A DNA stretch of 36,687 bases from an uncultured Eggerthellaceae bacterium (GTDB lineage: Bacteria; Actinomycetota; Coriobacteriia; Coriobacteriales; Eggerthellaceae): the NCBI GenBank assembly GCA_910588945.1, contig CAJUSF010000042.1, positions 1 through 36,687 on the forward strand, given 5' to 3'. Positions 30,140 to 36,687 of this stretch are shown one piece after another. Position numbers and translations under genes: made by a program. The number at the start of each line of letters is the position of its first letter. Positions within the stretch are counted from its first letter, which is position 1. The notes beneath the pieces are model-generated. The model saw only the letters and a program-made list of their open reading frames with translations, made no database searches and was not told the DNA's origin.

Positions 30140-31630
30140 GTGACCAGCCAAAATTTATTTCCTCTAAGAATGCTAGGATTCGGATTCTACTGGGCATGGT
30201 TGTTTCTCACTTGCGTAAGCCCATCGCTAATCCTTGAACAAGAATCAGTGATAGGCCTTCCCTTTGAATCGACGGAACTGATATTTCGCCTTATCTTCAT
30301 CGCGATCATCTTGCTCGCCTCCAAAAAGCTGTCAAATGATCTCTCAAGAAAGATATTGTTCGTCATCTCGCTTGCATGCGGACTGCTCTCCTCCGCCCTT
30401 GCGATAACAGGGATCACTCAGTTAGCCATAATTACCGTGATCCTGTTGGGGGCGACCGACGCATGCATGTTCATGCTGTGGATGTGCTTTTTCGGGAACA
30501 ACCGTATCGGAGAGGTCGCCATATACCTCGCATCATCATATGCCCTCGGCGCGGCGGTTAGCCTATTGATAAGCGCTCTCAATCCGCCGATCGCTCTGGT
30601 TTGTGCGTTTCTTCTTCCGGTGCTTTCCTGCGTCACCTACACACTGTCCTATAAACACTGTAAAATCGACGAATCCGAAGAGATCCACGAGCACATCTCC
30701 AAAGAACCCTACCCTTTCAAACTGTTCCCGTTCATTGGAAGGATCTGCTGGGCGCTTTGCCTTTATGCCCTTGTCTTCGGCATGACTACCAGCACAATCG
30801 TATCAAATGGTTTGGATAGCTTTCTTGTAGGGCCTTTCGTCGAAACCCCCTGCTGCATCGTTGTCGGGCTTTCGCTGGCACTTGCCTTCCGTTGCCTGAA
30901 AGACATCCAACCGATATACCGAGTCTATAAATTCGTGCCTCTTTTTCTCAGCTTGGGACTTGCCTCGCTTCTCTTTAAAGATGCGCTGTCGACGACCATA
31001 GCGTGCTTTTTGGTGATGGCAGCATACCTCACTTTCGAGATATTGGCGCTAAACGATCTTTGTAACGAGGTGAAACTGAGAGGCCTTTCCGCAATAAAGA
31101 TATTCGGCAGAGCAAGAGCGATGATCACGCTGGGCATGCTTGTGGGATGGCTTTTAGGGTCGCTCTCGCAGCTTTTGTCCGAAGCGATCTCACCTCTTCT
31201 GTTCACAGCGGCGATATGCATGCCTCTGGTGATCATAGCCTCGACGCTAGTGTTTACCGAGAAGGAGATCTTCGCCGTTCGCGCAGCGACCGATGAACGC
31301 AAAAACATTGAAGGCGCCGATGAGATCCCGAGTTCGAGCGTACTGCACGAGGCAGATTCCTTGCAAGACAGGATAATCGAATCATTTGGGGCGGAGTGGA
31401 GCCTGTCTAATCGAGAAATGGAGGTTCTTCCGCTTCTCTTGAGCGGCAAGACAGCAACCTACATTTCAGAAAAGCTGTTCATAGCCCGCGGCACTACCAA
31501 GACTCATATCTACAACATCTATCGAAAGATGGGGATCCATTCCAAAATGGAGATGTTCGACATGTTCGAGGAATACCGTGCGAAAACGCTATCCAACTCG
31601 GAATCGAAAGACGCGGAAAGCCGGAAATAG
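30140..31630 (+). CDS. LuxR-family regulator with multi-spanning membrane sensor domain
   Basis: A 496-residue protein with about 11-12 membrane segments up to residue ~380, then a linker and a C-terminal LuxR-type HTH. The HTH reads LSNREMEVLPLLLSGKTATY, then ISEKLFIARGTTKTHIYNIY and RKMGIHSKMEMFDMF. This architecture is a large, known family in Eggerthella and relatives, where members sit next to and control catechol dehydroxylase and other metabolic genes in response to substrate. It is divergent from the transhydroxylase-NCS2 operon, its likely target. The start is the GTG at 30140 after AAAGGGGA. How the membrane part senses its ligand is not known. Confidence 0.92.
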   Translation: MTSQNLFPLRMLGFGFYWAWLFLTCVSPSLILEQESVIGLPFESTELIFRLIFIAIILLASKKLSNDLSRKILFVISLACGLLSSALAITGITQLAIITVILLGATDACMFMLWMCFFGNNRIGEVAIYLASSYALGAAVSLLISALNPPIALVCAFLLPVLSCVTYTLSYKHCKIDESEEIHEHISKEPYPFKLFPFIGRICWALCLYALVFGMTTSTIVSNGLDSFLVGPFVETPCCIVVGLSLALAFRCLKDIQPIYRVYKFVPLFLSLGLASLLFKDALSTTIACFLVMAAYLTFEILALNDLCNEVKLRGLSAIKIFGRARAMITLGMLVGWLLGSLSQLLSEAISPLLFTAAICMPLVIIASTLVFTEKEIFAVRAATDERKNIEGADEIPSSSVLHEADSLQDRIIESFGAEWSLSNREMEVLPLLLSGKTATYISEKLFIARGTTKTHIYNIYRKMGIHSKMEMFDMFEEYRAKTLSNSESKDAESRK

Positions 31631-31666
31631 CGAATCGCCGCGAGTCAAACAGGATGACGCAGCGAG

Positions 31667-31692
31667 GATGACATTATCCCCGTCCTGCGTCA
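31667..31692. repeat. 26-bp repeat, inverted copy of 23389-23414
   Basis: The exact reverse complement of the segment beyond the NCS2 permease gene. Here it lies between the convergent luxR-type and EamA genes and overlaps the last EamA codons. TGACGCAG (31654-31661) and CTGCGTCA (31685-31692) nearby also form a stem, so it may act as a weak convergent terminator. Confidence 0.6.
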
Positions 31693-32618
31693 CACTCACA
31701 TCCCTGCGTCACATTTGCCTTCACTTCTCTTACTTTCAGCTGAGATATAGCTACTCCACCAAGAATCGCCAACACCCCGATCCACTGAACAGGGCTTATC
31801 ACGTCGCCCAGCACAAGGGCCGAGCAGAACAATCCCGCAGGCAGCTCAGCTGAAGCGAGCACCGTTGAGATCCCCGCGGGCAGATGAGGAGATCCTAGCC
31901 CGAAGAGCAGAACCGGGCAAAGCATCCCGAAAAATCCTATGATCACGCCGTAGGGCGCGATTCCATCGAACACGACGCCCGATACCAGAAAATCTGGGCA
32001 GACGAGAAGAGATGCCACGCATGATCCTATGCACACGAGAAAGCCCCGTTGTGCTGAAGAGCAAGGGGGCATCACCCGTCCTGACATCGTCACGAACAGC
32101 GCACAGCTAACGGCTGCGAGCAGCGCACACGCAATTGCAAGCGGATCAAGGTTCGAAAAGCCGCTCTTATAAACATTGCTCGCCAGAACCGTACCTAGAA
32201 GAATGATCACTGCAGCGATGACCTCTTGGGGCTTTGGCAGCCTGCGTGTGATTATGATCTGGATCACAAGCCCGATCCAAGTGAACTGAAACAAAAGCGT
32301 TAGGGCTACAGCGACCGGAAGCCGCGACATCGCAAAACAATAAAAGATTGCCGTGGCGCAGCTTATTGCTCCAAGACCTATCAGCTTGAGAAACGACTTT
32401 CTGTCCAGCATGACCAGCTTTTTGCCTCGAAGACGCAAAATGATCAGCGCGATTCCGAAGAACGCCGCTGCAAACCACATCTGCGCGCCAATTACCTGCG
32501 GCCACGTGAATCCACCCGCATAGGCAAGCTTATACACCGTCGCATTCGCGCCGTAGCAGGCCCCTCCGACAAAGACTTCAAGAGCAGCAATTCCTGACCT
32601 GTTTGATGTCGCCGACAC
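31674..32618 (-). CDS. EamA/DMT-superfamily transporter
   Basis: A 314-residue carrier with ten membrane segments in two EamA repeats. The first opens with AALEVFVGGACYGANATVYKLAY and ends at FTWIGLVIQIII; the second ends with PAGLFCSALVLGDVISPVQW, then IGVLAILGGVAIS, the signature of the family's last two helices. Members export or import metabolites such as amino acids. The start is the GTG at 32616-32618 with AAAGGAG upstream. A longer frame to 32765 would run through the leader hairpin and the -10 box, and cannot be translated from the mapped promoter. Expression is probably set by the attenuator at 32659-32740. The substrate is unknown. Confidence 0.88.
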   Translation of the reverse strand: MSATSNRSGIAALEVFVGGACYGANATVYKLAYAGGFTWPQVIGAQMWFAAAFFGIALIILRLRGKKLVMLDRKSFLKLIGLGAISCATAIFYCFAMSRLPVAVALTLLFQFTWIGLVIQIIITRRLPKPQEVIAAVIILLGTVLASNVYKSGFSNLDPLAIACALLAAVSCALFVTMSGRVMPPCSSAQRGFLVCIGSCVASLLVCPDFLVSGVVFDGIAPYGVIIGFFGMLCPVLLFGLGSPHLPAGISTVLASAELPAGLFCSALVLGDVISPVQWIGVLAILGGVAISQLKVREVKANVTQGCECDAGRG

Positions 32619-32658
32619 TGAATGGCTCCTTTCTGTATATCGTCTTTGGGTTGTGGCC

Positions 32659-32740
32659 AAAAAGAAAACCACGACCCCTTTCATGAGGCCGTGGTAAAAA
32701 GATGACAGATGCCCGGAAAAGCCCACGGAATTTTTAACAT
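32659..32740 (-). promoter_or_regulatory. Transcription attenuator in the leader of the EamA gene
   Basis: On the minus strand ACCACGGCC (32687-32695) and GGTCGTGGT (32668-32676) form a 9-bp stem (one G-U) with a 10-base loop, followed by TTTTCTTTTT: a strong terminator located inside the leader. CCGTGG (32723-32728) upstream is fully complementary to CCACGG in the 5' arm, giving an alternative antiterminator. A 19-codon leader frame begins at 32740 (MLKIPWAFPGICHLFTTAS) and its stop falls in the terminator loop, so translation could decide between the structures. The ATG is only five bases past the -10 box, so it would have to be leaderless. Confidence 0.6.
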
Positions 32741-32744
32741 ATGA

Positions 32745-32772
32745 ATTATATTTGACCGCCTTCATTCGTCAA
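32745..32772 (-). promoter_or_regulatory. Sigma-70 promoter of EamA gene
   Basis: TTGACG (32767-32772) and TATAAT (32745-32750) on the minus strand are separated by 16 bases. This is the best consensus promoter in the window. It transcribes the attenuator leader first. Confidence 0.82.
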
Positions 32773-32823
32773 GCGATCAGGACAAGAATCTAGGCTCTTA
32801 TATCGGTCCGCACGTTACAGTCA

Positions 32824-32882
32824 TTGCATTTGGTACGAAATCGTACTAAAATGCCTATTCAATATAGTACGAAATCATACTA
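32824..32882 (+). promoter_or_regulatory. marR promoter with two palindromic operators
   Basis: TTGCAT (32824-32829), 17 bases, then TAAAAT (32847-32852). Operator 1 (32831-32848) has arms GTACGA/TCGTAC and fills the spacer. Operator 2 (32865-32882) has TAGTA and TACTA outer arms around CGAAATCA. The two are 34 bp apart. Such 18-bp palindromes are typical MarR sites, so autorepression is very likely, with control of the downstream MATE gene as well. Confidence 0.75.
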
Positions 32883-32894
32883 ACGGAGAGAATA

Positions 32895-33365
32895 ATGGCA
32901 GAAAGGCCCAGAAAAACAAACATTTTCAGCGCGAATGATCAGAACGTGCAAACTGCGAAAGCAATGAACCGCTTCTATGAAGAAATAGACGAACTTTATC
33001 GCGGGGTCATAAAGAGATCGAAGCTTTCATGCAGTGCCTTCGACATCCTCTATGCTCTCTATGAGCAAGATGGGCGCCGCCTCCTCGACTTAGGGAAAGC
33101 GAGTTTTCTCTCAAAGCAGACACTCGCCTCGTCGGTCAAGCGACTAGAGGAAGAAGGGCTTGTTTGCACGCGTTCCCAAAGCCGGCGCTACGTCGAGGTG
33201 TTTCTCACCGACAAAGGACACGCCTGTATAGAAGAGTCCATACTGCCCGTGATAAGAGCGGAAATACGCGCCATAGACATCTTAGGCCCGGAGGATCAAA
33301 AGCTTATAAGAGATCTTGCGGGCAGATACACTGCGGCTCTTCGGAAGGAATTCGAGAACCTCTGA
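32895..33365 (+). CDS. MarR-family transcriptional regulator
   Basis: A 156-residue winged-helix repressor. Helices SCSAFDILYALYEQDGRRLL lead into the recognition region LGKASFLSKQTLASSVKRLE, and the wing is GLVCTRSQSRRYVEVFLTDKG. The length and order are normal for MarR. Members are released from DNA by small phenolic or drug-like ligands. The ATG at 32895 follows GGAGAG. Two operators overlap its promoter. The MATE exporter follows after 136 bp on the same strand, a common repressor-exporter pair. Confidence 0.92.
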   Translation: MAERPRKTNIFSANDQNVQTAKAMNRFYEEIDELYRGVIKRSKLSCSAFDILYALYEQDGRRLLDLGKASFLSKQTLASSVKRLEEEGLVCTRSQSRRYVEVFLTDKGHACIEESILPVIRAEIRAIDILGPEDQKLIRDLAGRYTAALRKEFENL

Positions 33366-33501
33366 TAAGCGAGCCTTGATCGCCTTTACCCCGAGCTGCG
33401 AAACCAATCGAAGCGATGTGCCCGAAATAGTTGATTGACGGGCCTGAAAAGGCGCTCGCCTCCTAAAGCCCCGAACGCACCCTTTTCCGGATAGGACACC
33501 C

Positions 33502-34890
33502 ATGACAGAGAACTTGCCACAAGAAACAACCGCGACCAAGGACATGAACCGACACTTCACCTTCGGCGCATTGATGGGATACACCCTGCCCACCATAGCC
33601 ATGATGATATTCACATCCCTCTACACGATAGTCGATGGCTTTTTCGTCTCGAATTTTGTCGGCAAGACTGCGCTTGCTGCGGTGAATCTTGCGTGGCCTG
33701 TGATCATGGTGCTCGCGTCAGCGGGCCTCATGGTGGGAACCGGCGGCAGTGCGCTGGTGGCGAAAACGAGAGGCGAGGGAGACGATGAGCGCGCCAACCG
33801 ATATTTCACCATGTGCATAATCTTCACTGTGATATTGAGTGTGGTGCTTGCCGTTGTAGGCATGGCGGCGCTTCGTCCTCTGATGGAGCTTTTAGGGGCG
33901 GAAGGGCAGCTGCTTGAAGATGCGGTGCTCTACGGGTTCATCGTGGTGATAGCGCTTCCCTTCTTCGCATTGCAGTTCGCCTTCCAGATCCTGTTCTCCA
34001 CCGCGGGAAAGCCCATCATGGGGTTCATCGTCATCGTGGCGGCAGGGCTTACCAATGTGGCGCTCGACGCGCTGTTTATCTGCGGATTCGGCTGGGGCGT
34101 GGCCGGAGGCGCTTTTGCGACCGCTTTGGGACAGGTTGTGGGAGGCGTTGTGCCTGCCGTTTATTTCATGCGCAAGAATAAGAGCTTCCTGCATTTCGTG
34201 AGAACCCGCCTTGAATTGCGCCCTCTCGGCAAAGCATGCGCGAACGGGTGCTCGGAGCTGGTCTCGAATATCGCCACAAGTCTGGTGGCCACTCTTTATA
34301 ACTATCAGCTTTTGGCATACATCGGTGAAGACGGCGTGGCAGCATACAGCGTCATCGGATACACCGCTATGATCTTCTCTGCGATATTCATGGGTTACGC
34401 CCTGGGGTCGTCTCCGCTTGTGAGCTACCAGTACGGGGCCCGAAATCATCGCGAGATGCGAAGCATCCTGAAGAAAAGCCTGCTGCTCATCGCCTTTTTC
34501 TCCGGAGTCATGTTCGTGGCCGCAGAGACATTTGCGCCGATGCTGTGCGCCATCTTCGTAAGCTATGATCCTGAACTTTTGGAGTTCTCTGTGCAGGCGT
34601 ATCGCATTTATGCCATCGTGTTTTTGATCATGGGGCTTCCCATATACGGATCTGCGTTCTTTACTGCGCTGAACAACGGGATCGTTTCGGCAATCATCGC
34701 GTTCTTGCGAACGCTGGTCTTCGAATGCGGTGCGGTCATACTGCTTCCGCTGTTCCTTGGTATCGAGGGAATTTGGCTATCGGTCTCTGTGGCCGAGCTC
34801 TGCGCTGCGGTGCTCACCGCGATCTTCATGGTGGCGCTTCGTAACCGTTATGGCTACAGCAAGAAGGTTACGGCTGCGAGTCAGGCTTAA
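33502..34890 (+). CDS. MATE-family efflux transporter (MepA-like)
   Basis: A 462-residue membrane exporter with about 12 segments. The first repeat shows GYTLPTIAMMIFTSLYTIVD, then GFFVSNFVGKTALAAVNLAWP and GGSALVAKTRGEGDDERANR. The second starts near LGKACANGCSELVSNIATSL. It resembles MepA-type multidrug exporters that use an ion gradient. It is a different subgroup from the MATE gene at 5781. It probably belongs to the MarR regulon directly upstream. The 136-bp gap (33366-33501) shows no terminator or clear promoter. Confidence 0.92.
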   Translation: MTENLPQETTATKDMNRHFTFGALMGYTLPTIAMMIFTSLYTIVDGFFVSNFVGKTALAAVNLAWPVIMVLASAGLMVGTGGSALVAKTRGEGDDERANRYFTMCIIFTVILSVVLAVVGMAALRPLMELLGAEGQLLEDAVLYGFIVVIALPFFALQFAFQILFSTAGKPIMGFIVIVAAGLTNVALDALFICGFGWGVAGGAFATALGQVVGGVVPAVYFMRKNKSFLHFVRTRLELRPLGKACANGCSELVSNIATSLVATLYNYQLLAYIGEDGVAAYSVIGYTAMIFSAIFMGYALGSSPLVSYQYGARNHREMRSILKKSLLLIAFFSGVMFVAAETFAPMLCAIFVSYDPELLEFSVQAYRIYAIVFLIMGLPIYGSAFFTALNNGIVSAIIAFLRTLVFECGAVILLPLFLGIEGIWLSVSVAELCAAVLTAIFMVALRNRYGYSKKVTAASQA

Positions 34891-34934
34891 AGCGCGACAG
34901 GTGGGCACAGCGACGCACTCCATGAACCGAGCGA

Positions 34935-36284
34935 CTACAAACACATTGCCATATAGAGGGGCAGAAACACTATATTGCCCTCTCTTGAAACATCCTTTGG
35001 GTACAACACATAGCGCTCATTCGCCTTCACGTGATACTTGTCGAAAAAGTAGTCAAGCGATTTATGTGCTCGATAGCCCGACGACTTTACCTCGACAGGG
35101 CACAGGCGCTTTCCGCGCACCAAAAGAAAATCAACCTCGTAGCTCTTCTTGTCTTTAGACTCGGGTGGCTGATATTTGAACTCATGGAAATACAACTCGT
35201 GCCCAGCTGCTACGAGCATTTGGGCAACCATGTTTTCCATGATCATTCCCTGGTTAACACCGAGCTTGTCGAAAATGAGCGCTTTATACAGAGCGTTATC
35301 CGTAACAGAGCCGCTACGGGACGCCTGAGTTACCAACAACCCCGTATCGCCCATGTACATCTTTAAATTCGCTTTGTCGACATTCAGCTCGAGTAGCACT
35401 TCGGGTGCCGTTACGTTGTAGCACATGTTCACCATCATCGATTCGCTCAGGAAGTCAATGGACGGGGAAAGCGTCTGAAACCGAACATCCTTTTCAACCG
35501 ATGAGAATTTGAACAATGCATTATGATGACTCAGTTGCTCGGGAATGCTGCGAAAAATAGCGGAGACCCTGTTGAACCCCTCATCATCATATTTATGCAA
35601 GTCCTCCTCATACAGGGACAGAATGGTCCGCTTTACATAATCGATTTCCTCGAAATTGCGCCCTTCTGCAAAGGCTGCTACCGCCTGAGGCATCCCCCCA
35701 ACAGCCAGATATGATCGAAAGTCATCCATAATCTTCCGATGTACATCTTCGCCCAGAGGGCGACGTTCCGCGAACGCCTCGCGAATAGCCGGTGCAGTAA
35801 CTTCATCGCCCTTCGCCCAGAGAAATTCCTCGAAATCCATCGGATGCATCTTGATTTTATGCTCCTCTGAAGGAATGAGGATATCCCGCGTGTTTTTCTT
35901 GATAGAGATGAGCGACCCTGTCTCGATGTACTCGTATCGCCCATCCTTCACCAGCGCCTTTATCGATTGTCGCGCTAGGGGAAACAACTGCACCTCATCG
36001 AAGATAATGACCGAACACCCCTCTCTAAGCGCGTGGCCTTTCAGCAAAAAGAGCTTGCGGAAGAATGCATCGAGATCACCTATATCCTCTCGAAAGAGAC
36101 TCCTCACTGCCTCTCCTTCAATTGAAAAGTCAAGGAGCAGATAGTCGTCATACTCGGTTTGGGCAAATAGTTCAGCGACGGTGCTTTTGCCGATGCGTCG
36201 CGCCCCTTCGAGAAGAGCAGCCGTGGCACCCTGCGAAACCGACTTCCATTGAACGAGAGCATCGTAGGCTTTTCGCTTGAACAC
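34935..36284 (-). CDS. AAA+ ATPase with C-terminal DUF4143 / PD-(D/E)XK-like domain (second copy)
   Basis: A 449-residue solitary ATPase of the AAA_14-DUF4143 family, diverged from the one at 250-1419. Walker A is EGARRIGKST (26-35) and Walker B is VIIFDEVQ (92-99). The DUF4143 region contains KMYMGDTGLLV, and the nuclease-like core is EVDFLL (383-388) with EVKSS (398-402). The start is the GTG at 36282-36284 after GGGAGGC. Three repeats with 33-bp period begin 24 bp upstream. No partner gene is adjacent: MATE lies downstream on the other strand and an IS30 remnant upstream. Its role is unknown; the restriction-endonuclease-like core and its own repeats suggest a DNA-directed function. Confidence 0.88.
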   Translation of the reverse strand: MFKRKAYDALVQWKSVSQGATAALLEGARRIGKSTVAELFAQTEYDDYLLLDFSIEGEAVRSLFREDIGDLDAFFRKLFLLKGHALREGCSVIIFDEVQLFPLARQSIKALVKDGRYEYIETGSLISIKKNTRDILIPSEEHKIKMHPMDFEEFLWAKGDEVTAPAIREAFAERRPLGEDVHRKIMDDFRSYLAVGGMPQAVAAFAEGRNFEEIDYVKRTILSLYEEDLHKYDDEGFNRVSAIFRSIPEQLSHHNALFKFSSVEKDVRFQTLSPSIDFLSESMMVNMCYNVTAPEVLLELNVDKANLKMYMGDTGLLVTQASRSGSVTDNALYKALIFDKLGVNQGMIMENMVAQMLVAAGHELYFHEFKYQPPESKDKKSYEVDFLLVRGKRLCPVEVKSSGYRAHKSLDYFFDKYHVKANERYVLYPKDVSREGNIVFLPLYMAMCL

Positions 36285-36307
36285 TGAGAGCCGCCTCCCT
36301 TGAGGTT

Positions 36308-36393
36308 TACGAAAACAAGAAAAGTTTTAACCCGATTTTCTACGAAAACAAGAAAAGTTTCAAGCCGATTTTCTACGAAAACAAGAAAAGTTT
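36308..36393. repeat. Three 33-bp-spaced repeats upstream of second AAA+ ATPase gene
   Basis: The 20-bp core tacgaaaacaagaaaagttt starts at 36308, 36341 and 36374 and is identical in all three. The 13-bp segments between are nearly the same (taacccgattttc and caagccgattttc). Each core has an inverted AAAC-N7-GTTT. On the gene strand each unit also resembles a promoter (TTGAAA or TTAAAA followed by TAGAAAAT). The array ends just before the ribosome site, so it must overlap the promoter. Confidence 0.92.
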
Positions 36394-36447
36394 GGTGATC
36401 GAAGACGCTCAGCGATTGTGTGGATTATGTCAGGGGACGGGGCGGCT

Positions 36448-36687
36448 TCAGACGATCATTGCACCTTCCGCCAAAACTTCCTGCATCGCCTCGGAAGGGA
36501 ACTTCCAATCTAGAACTTTCCTCGGGCGATTATTGAGTTGCCATTGGGCTTTGTCCACTTCCTCGTCTGAGACCTTCGTGAAATCCGTCTTCTTCGGGAA
36601 GAATTCCCGGATAAGTCCGTTCATGTTCTCGTTAGTGGGTCGCTGCCAAGGGGAATGCGGGTCGCAGAAATACACCTCGAAGCCTGA
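36448..36687 (-). CDS. IS30-family transposase, C-terminal part (cut by window end)
   Basis: The visible 79 residues are the end of an IS30-family DDE transposase: YFCDPHSPWQRPTNENMNGL contains the catalytic Glu of the third DDE position, followed by IREFFPKKTDF and LNNRPRKVLDWKFP, the usual C-terminus. The frame stays open to the window edge, so the gene continues beyond it. The sequence between it and the repeats (36394-36447) may hold the insertion-sequence end, but its inverted repeat cannot be checked without the other end. Confidence 0.9.
   Translation of the reverse strand, partial: SGFEVYFCDPHSPWQRPTNENMNGLIREFFPKKTDFTKVSDEEVDKAQWQLNNRPRKVLDWKFPSEAMQEVLAEGAMIV

Noticed and set aside
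32619..32765. 49-residue N-terminal extension of the EamA protein
   Set aside because: Its ATG lies upstream of the -10 box, and the frame runs through the attenuator hairpin; the GTG at 32616-32618 has a proper ribosome site.
36308..36393. 33-bp-spaced repeats as a CRISPR array
   Set aside because: The 13-bp intervals are nearly identical instead of unique, there are only three units, and no cas gene is nearby.
1..36687. tRNA, rRNA or replication origin
   Set aside because: No cloverleaf with a GTTCRA T-loop and matching acceptor stem, no rRNA-like sequence and no DnaA-box cluster were recognised by eye.

Overview
The window looks like the chromosome of an anaerobic gut-type Coriobacteriia, most likely an Eggerthellales/Eggerthellaceae member. 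This is inferred from the gene mix: two DMSO-reductase-family molybdoenzyme systems, a membrane-spanning LuxR regulator divergent from one of them, an orphan NrfD, NSS, NCS2 and MATE carriers, moderate GC, and many GTG/TTG starts. There is no rRNA or tRNA gene for confirmation and I did not identify any tRNA, rRNA or CRISPR array.

Layout. 1-1830: an AAA+ ATPase with a C-terminal PD-(D/E)XK-like domain (minus strand), preceded by four 23-bp tandem repeats and bracketed by two ~90-bp structured direct repeats. 1924-4440: a GntR regulator and an NrfD-slipin operon, the latter behind a 22-bp palindrome that covers its promoter. 4443-7848: GNAT and TetR genes divergent from a MATE exporter and a beta-carbonic anhydrase. 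7802-10790: a small low-GC island bracketed by 49-bp direct copies of the carbonic anhydrase 3' end. It holds a DUF3800 gene with a hairpin leader, a methyltransferase remnant and an unknown gene. 10878-16168: arylamine N-acetyltransferase, an orphan solute-binding lipoprotein paired with a hybrid histidine kinase, and upp. 16580-20634: a dmsABC-type respiratory reductase operon with a clear terminator. 20877-23315: an NSS transporter and an SDR oxidoreductase, divergent. 23462-29921: a four-gene operon encoding a pyrogallol/phloroglucinol transhydroxylase-like molybdoenzyme (large and small subunits) and two paralogous NCS2 permeases, with a LuxR-type membrane regulator divergent from it. 31674-34890: an EamA transporter behind a predicted transcription attenuator, and a MarR regulator with two operators upstream of a second MATE exporter. 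34935-36687: a second AAA+/PD-(D/E)XK-like ATPase preceded by three 33-bp-spaced repeats, then the 3' part of an IS30-family transposase cut by the window edge.

Three points deserve most attention. (1) The transhydroxylase-NCS2-LuxR locus reads as a complete, substrate-responsive uptake-and-transformation module for an unknown hydroxylated (hetero)aromatic or purine-like compound. (2) Both solitary AAA+ ATPases carry their own different short tandem repeats immediately upstream of the start codon, suggesting self-recognition of iteron-like DNA. (3) A ~2.9-kb island sits between exact-ended copies of the carbonic anhydrase 3' end, with no integrase, and carries a DUF3800 gene preceded by a structured leader.
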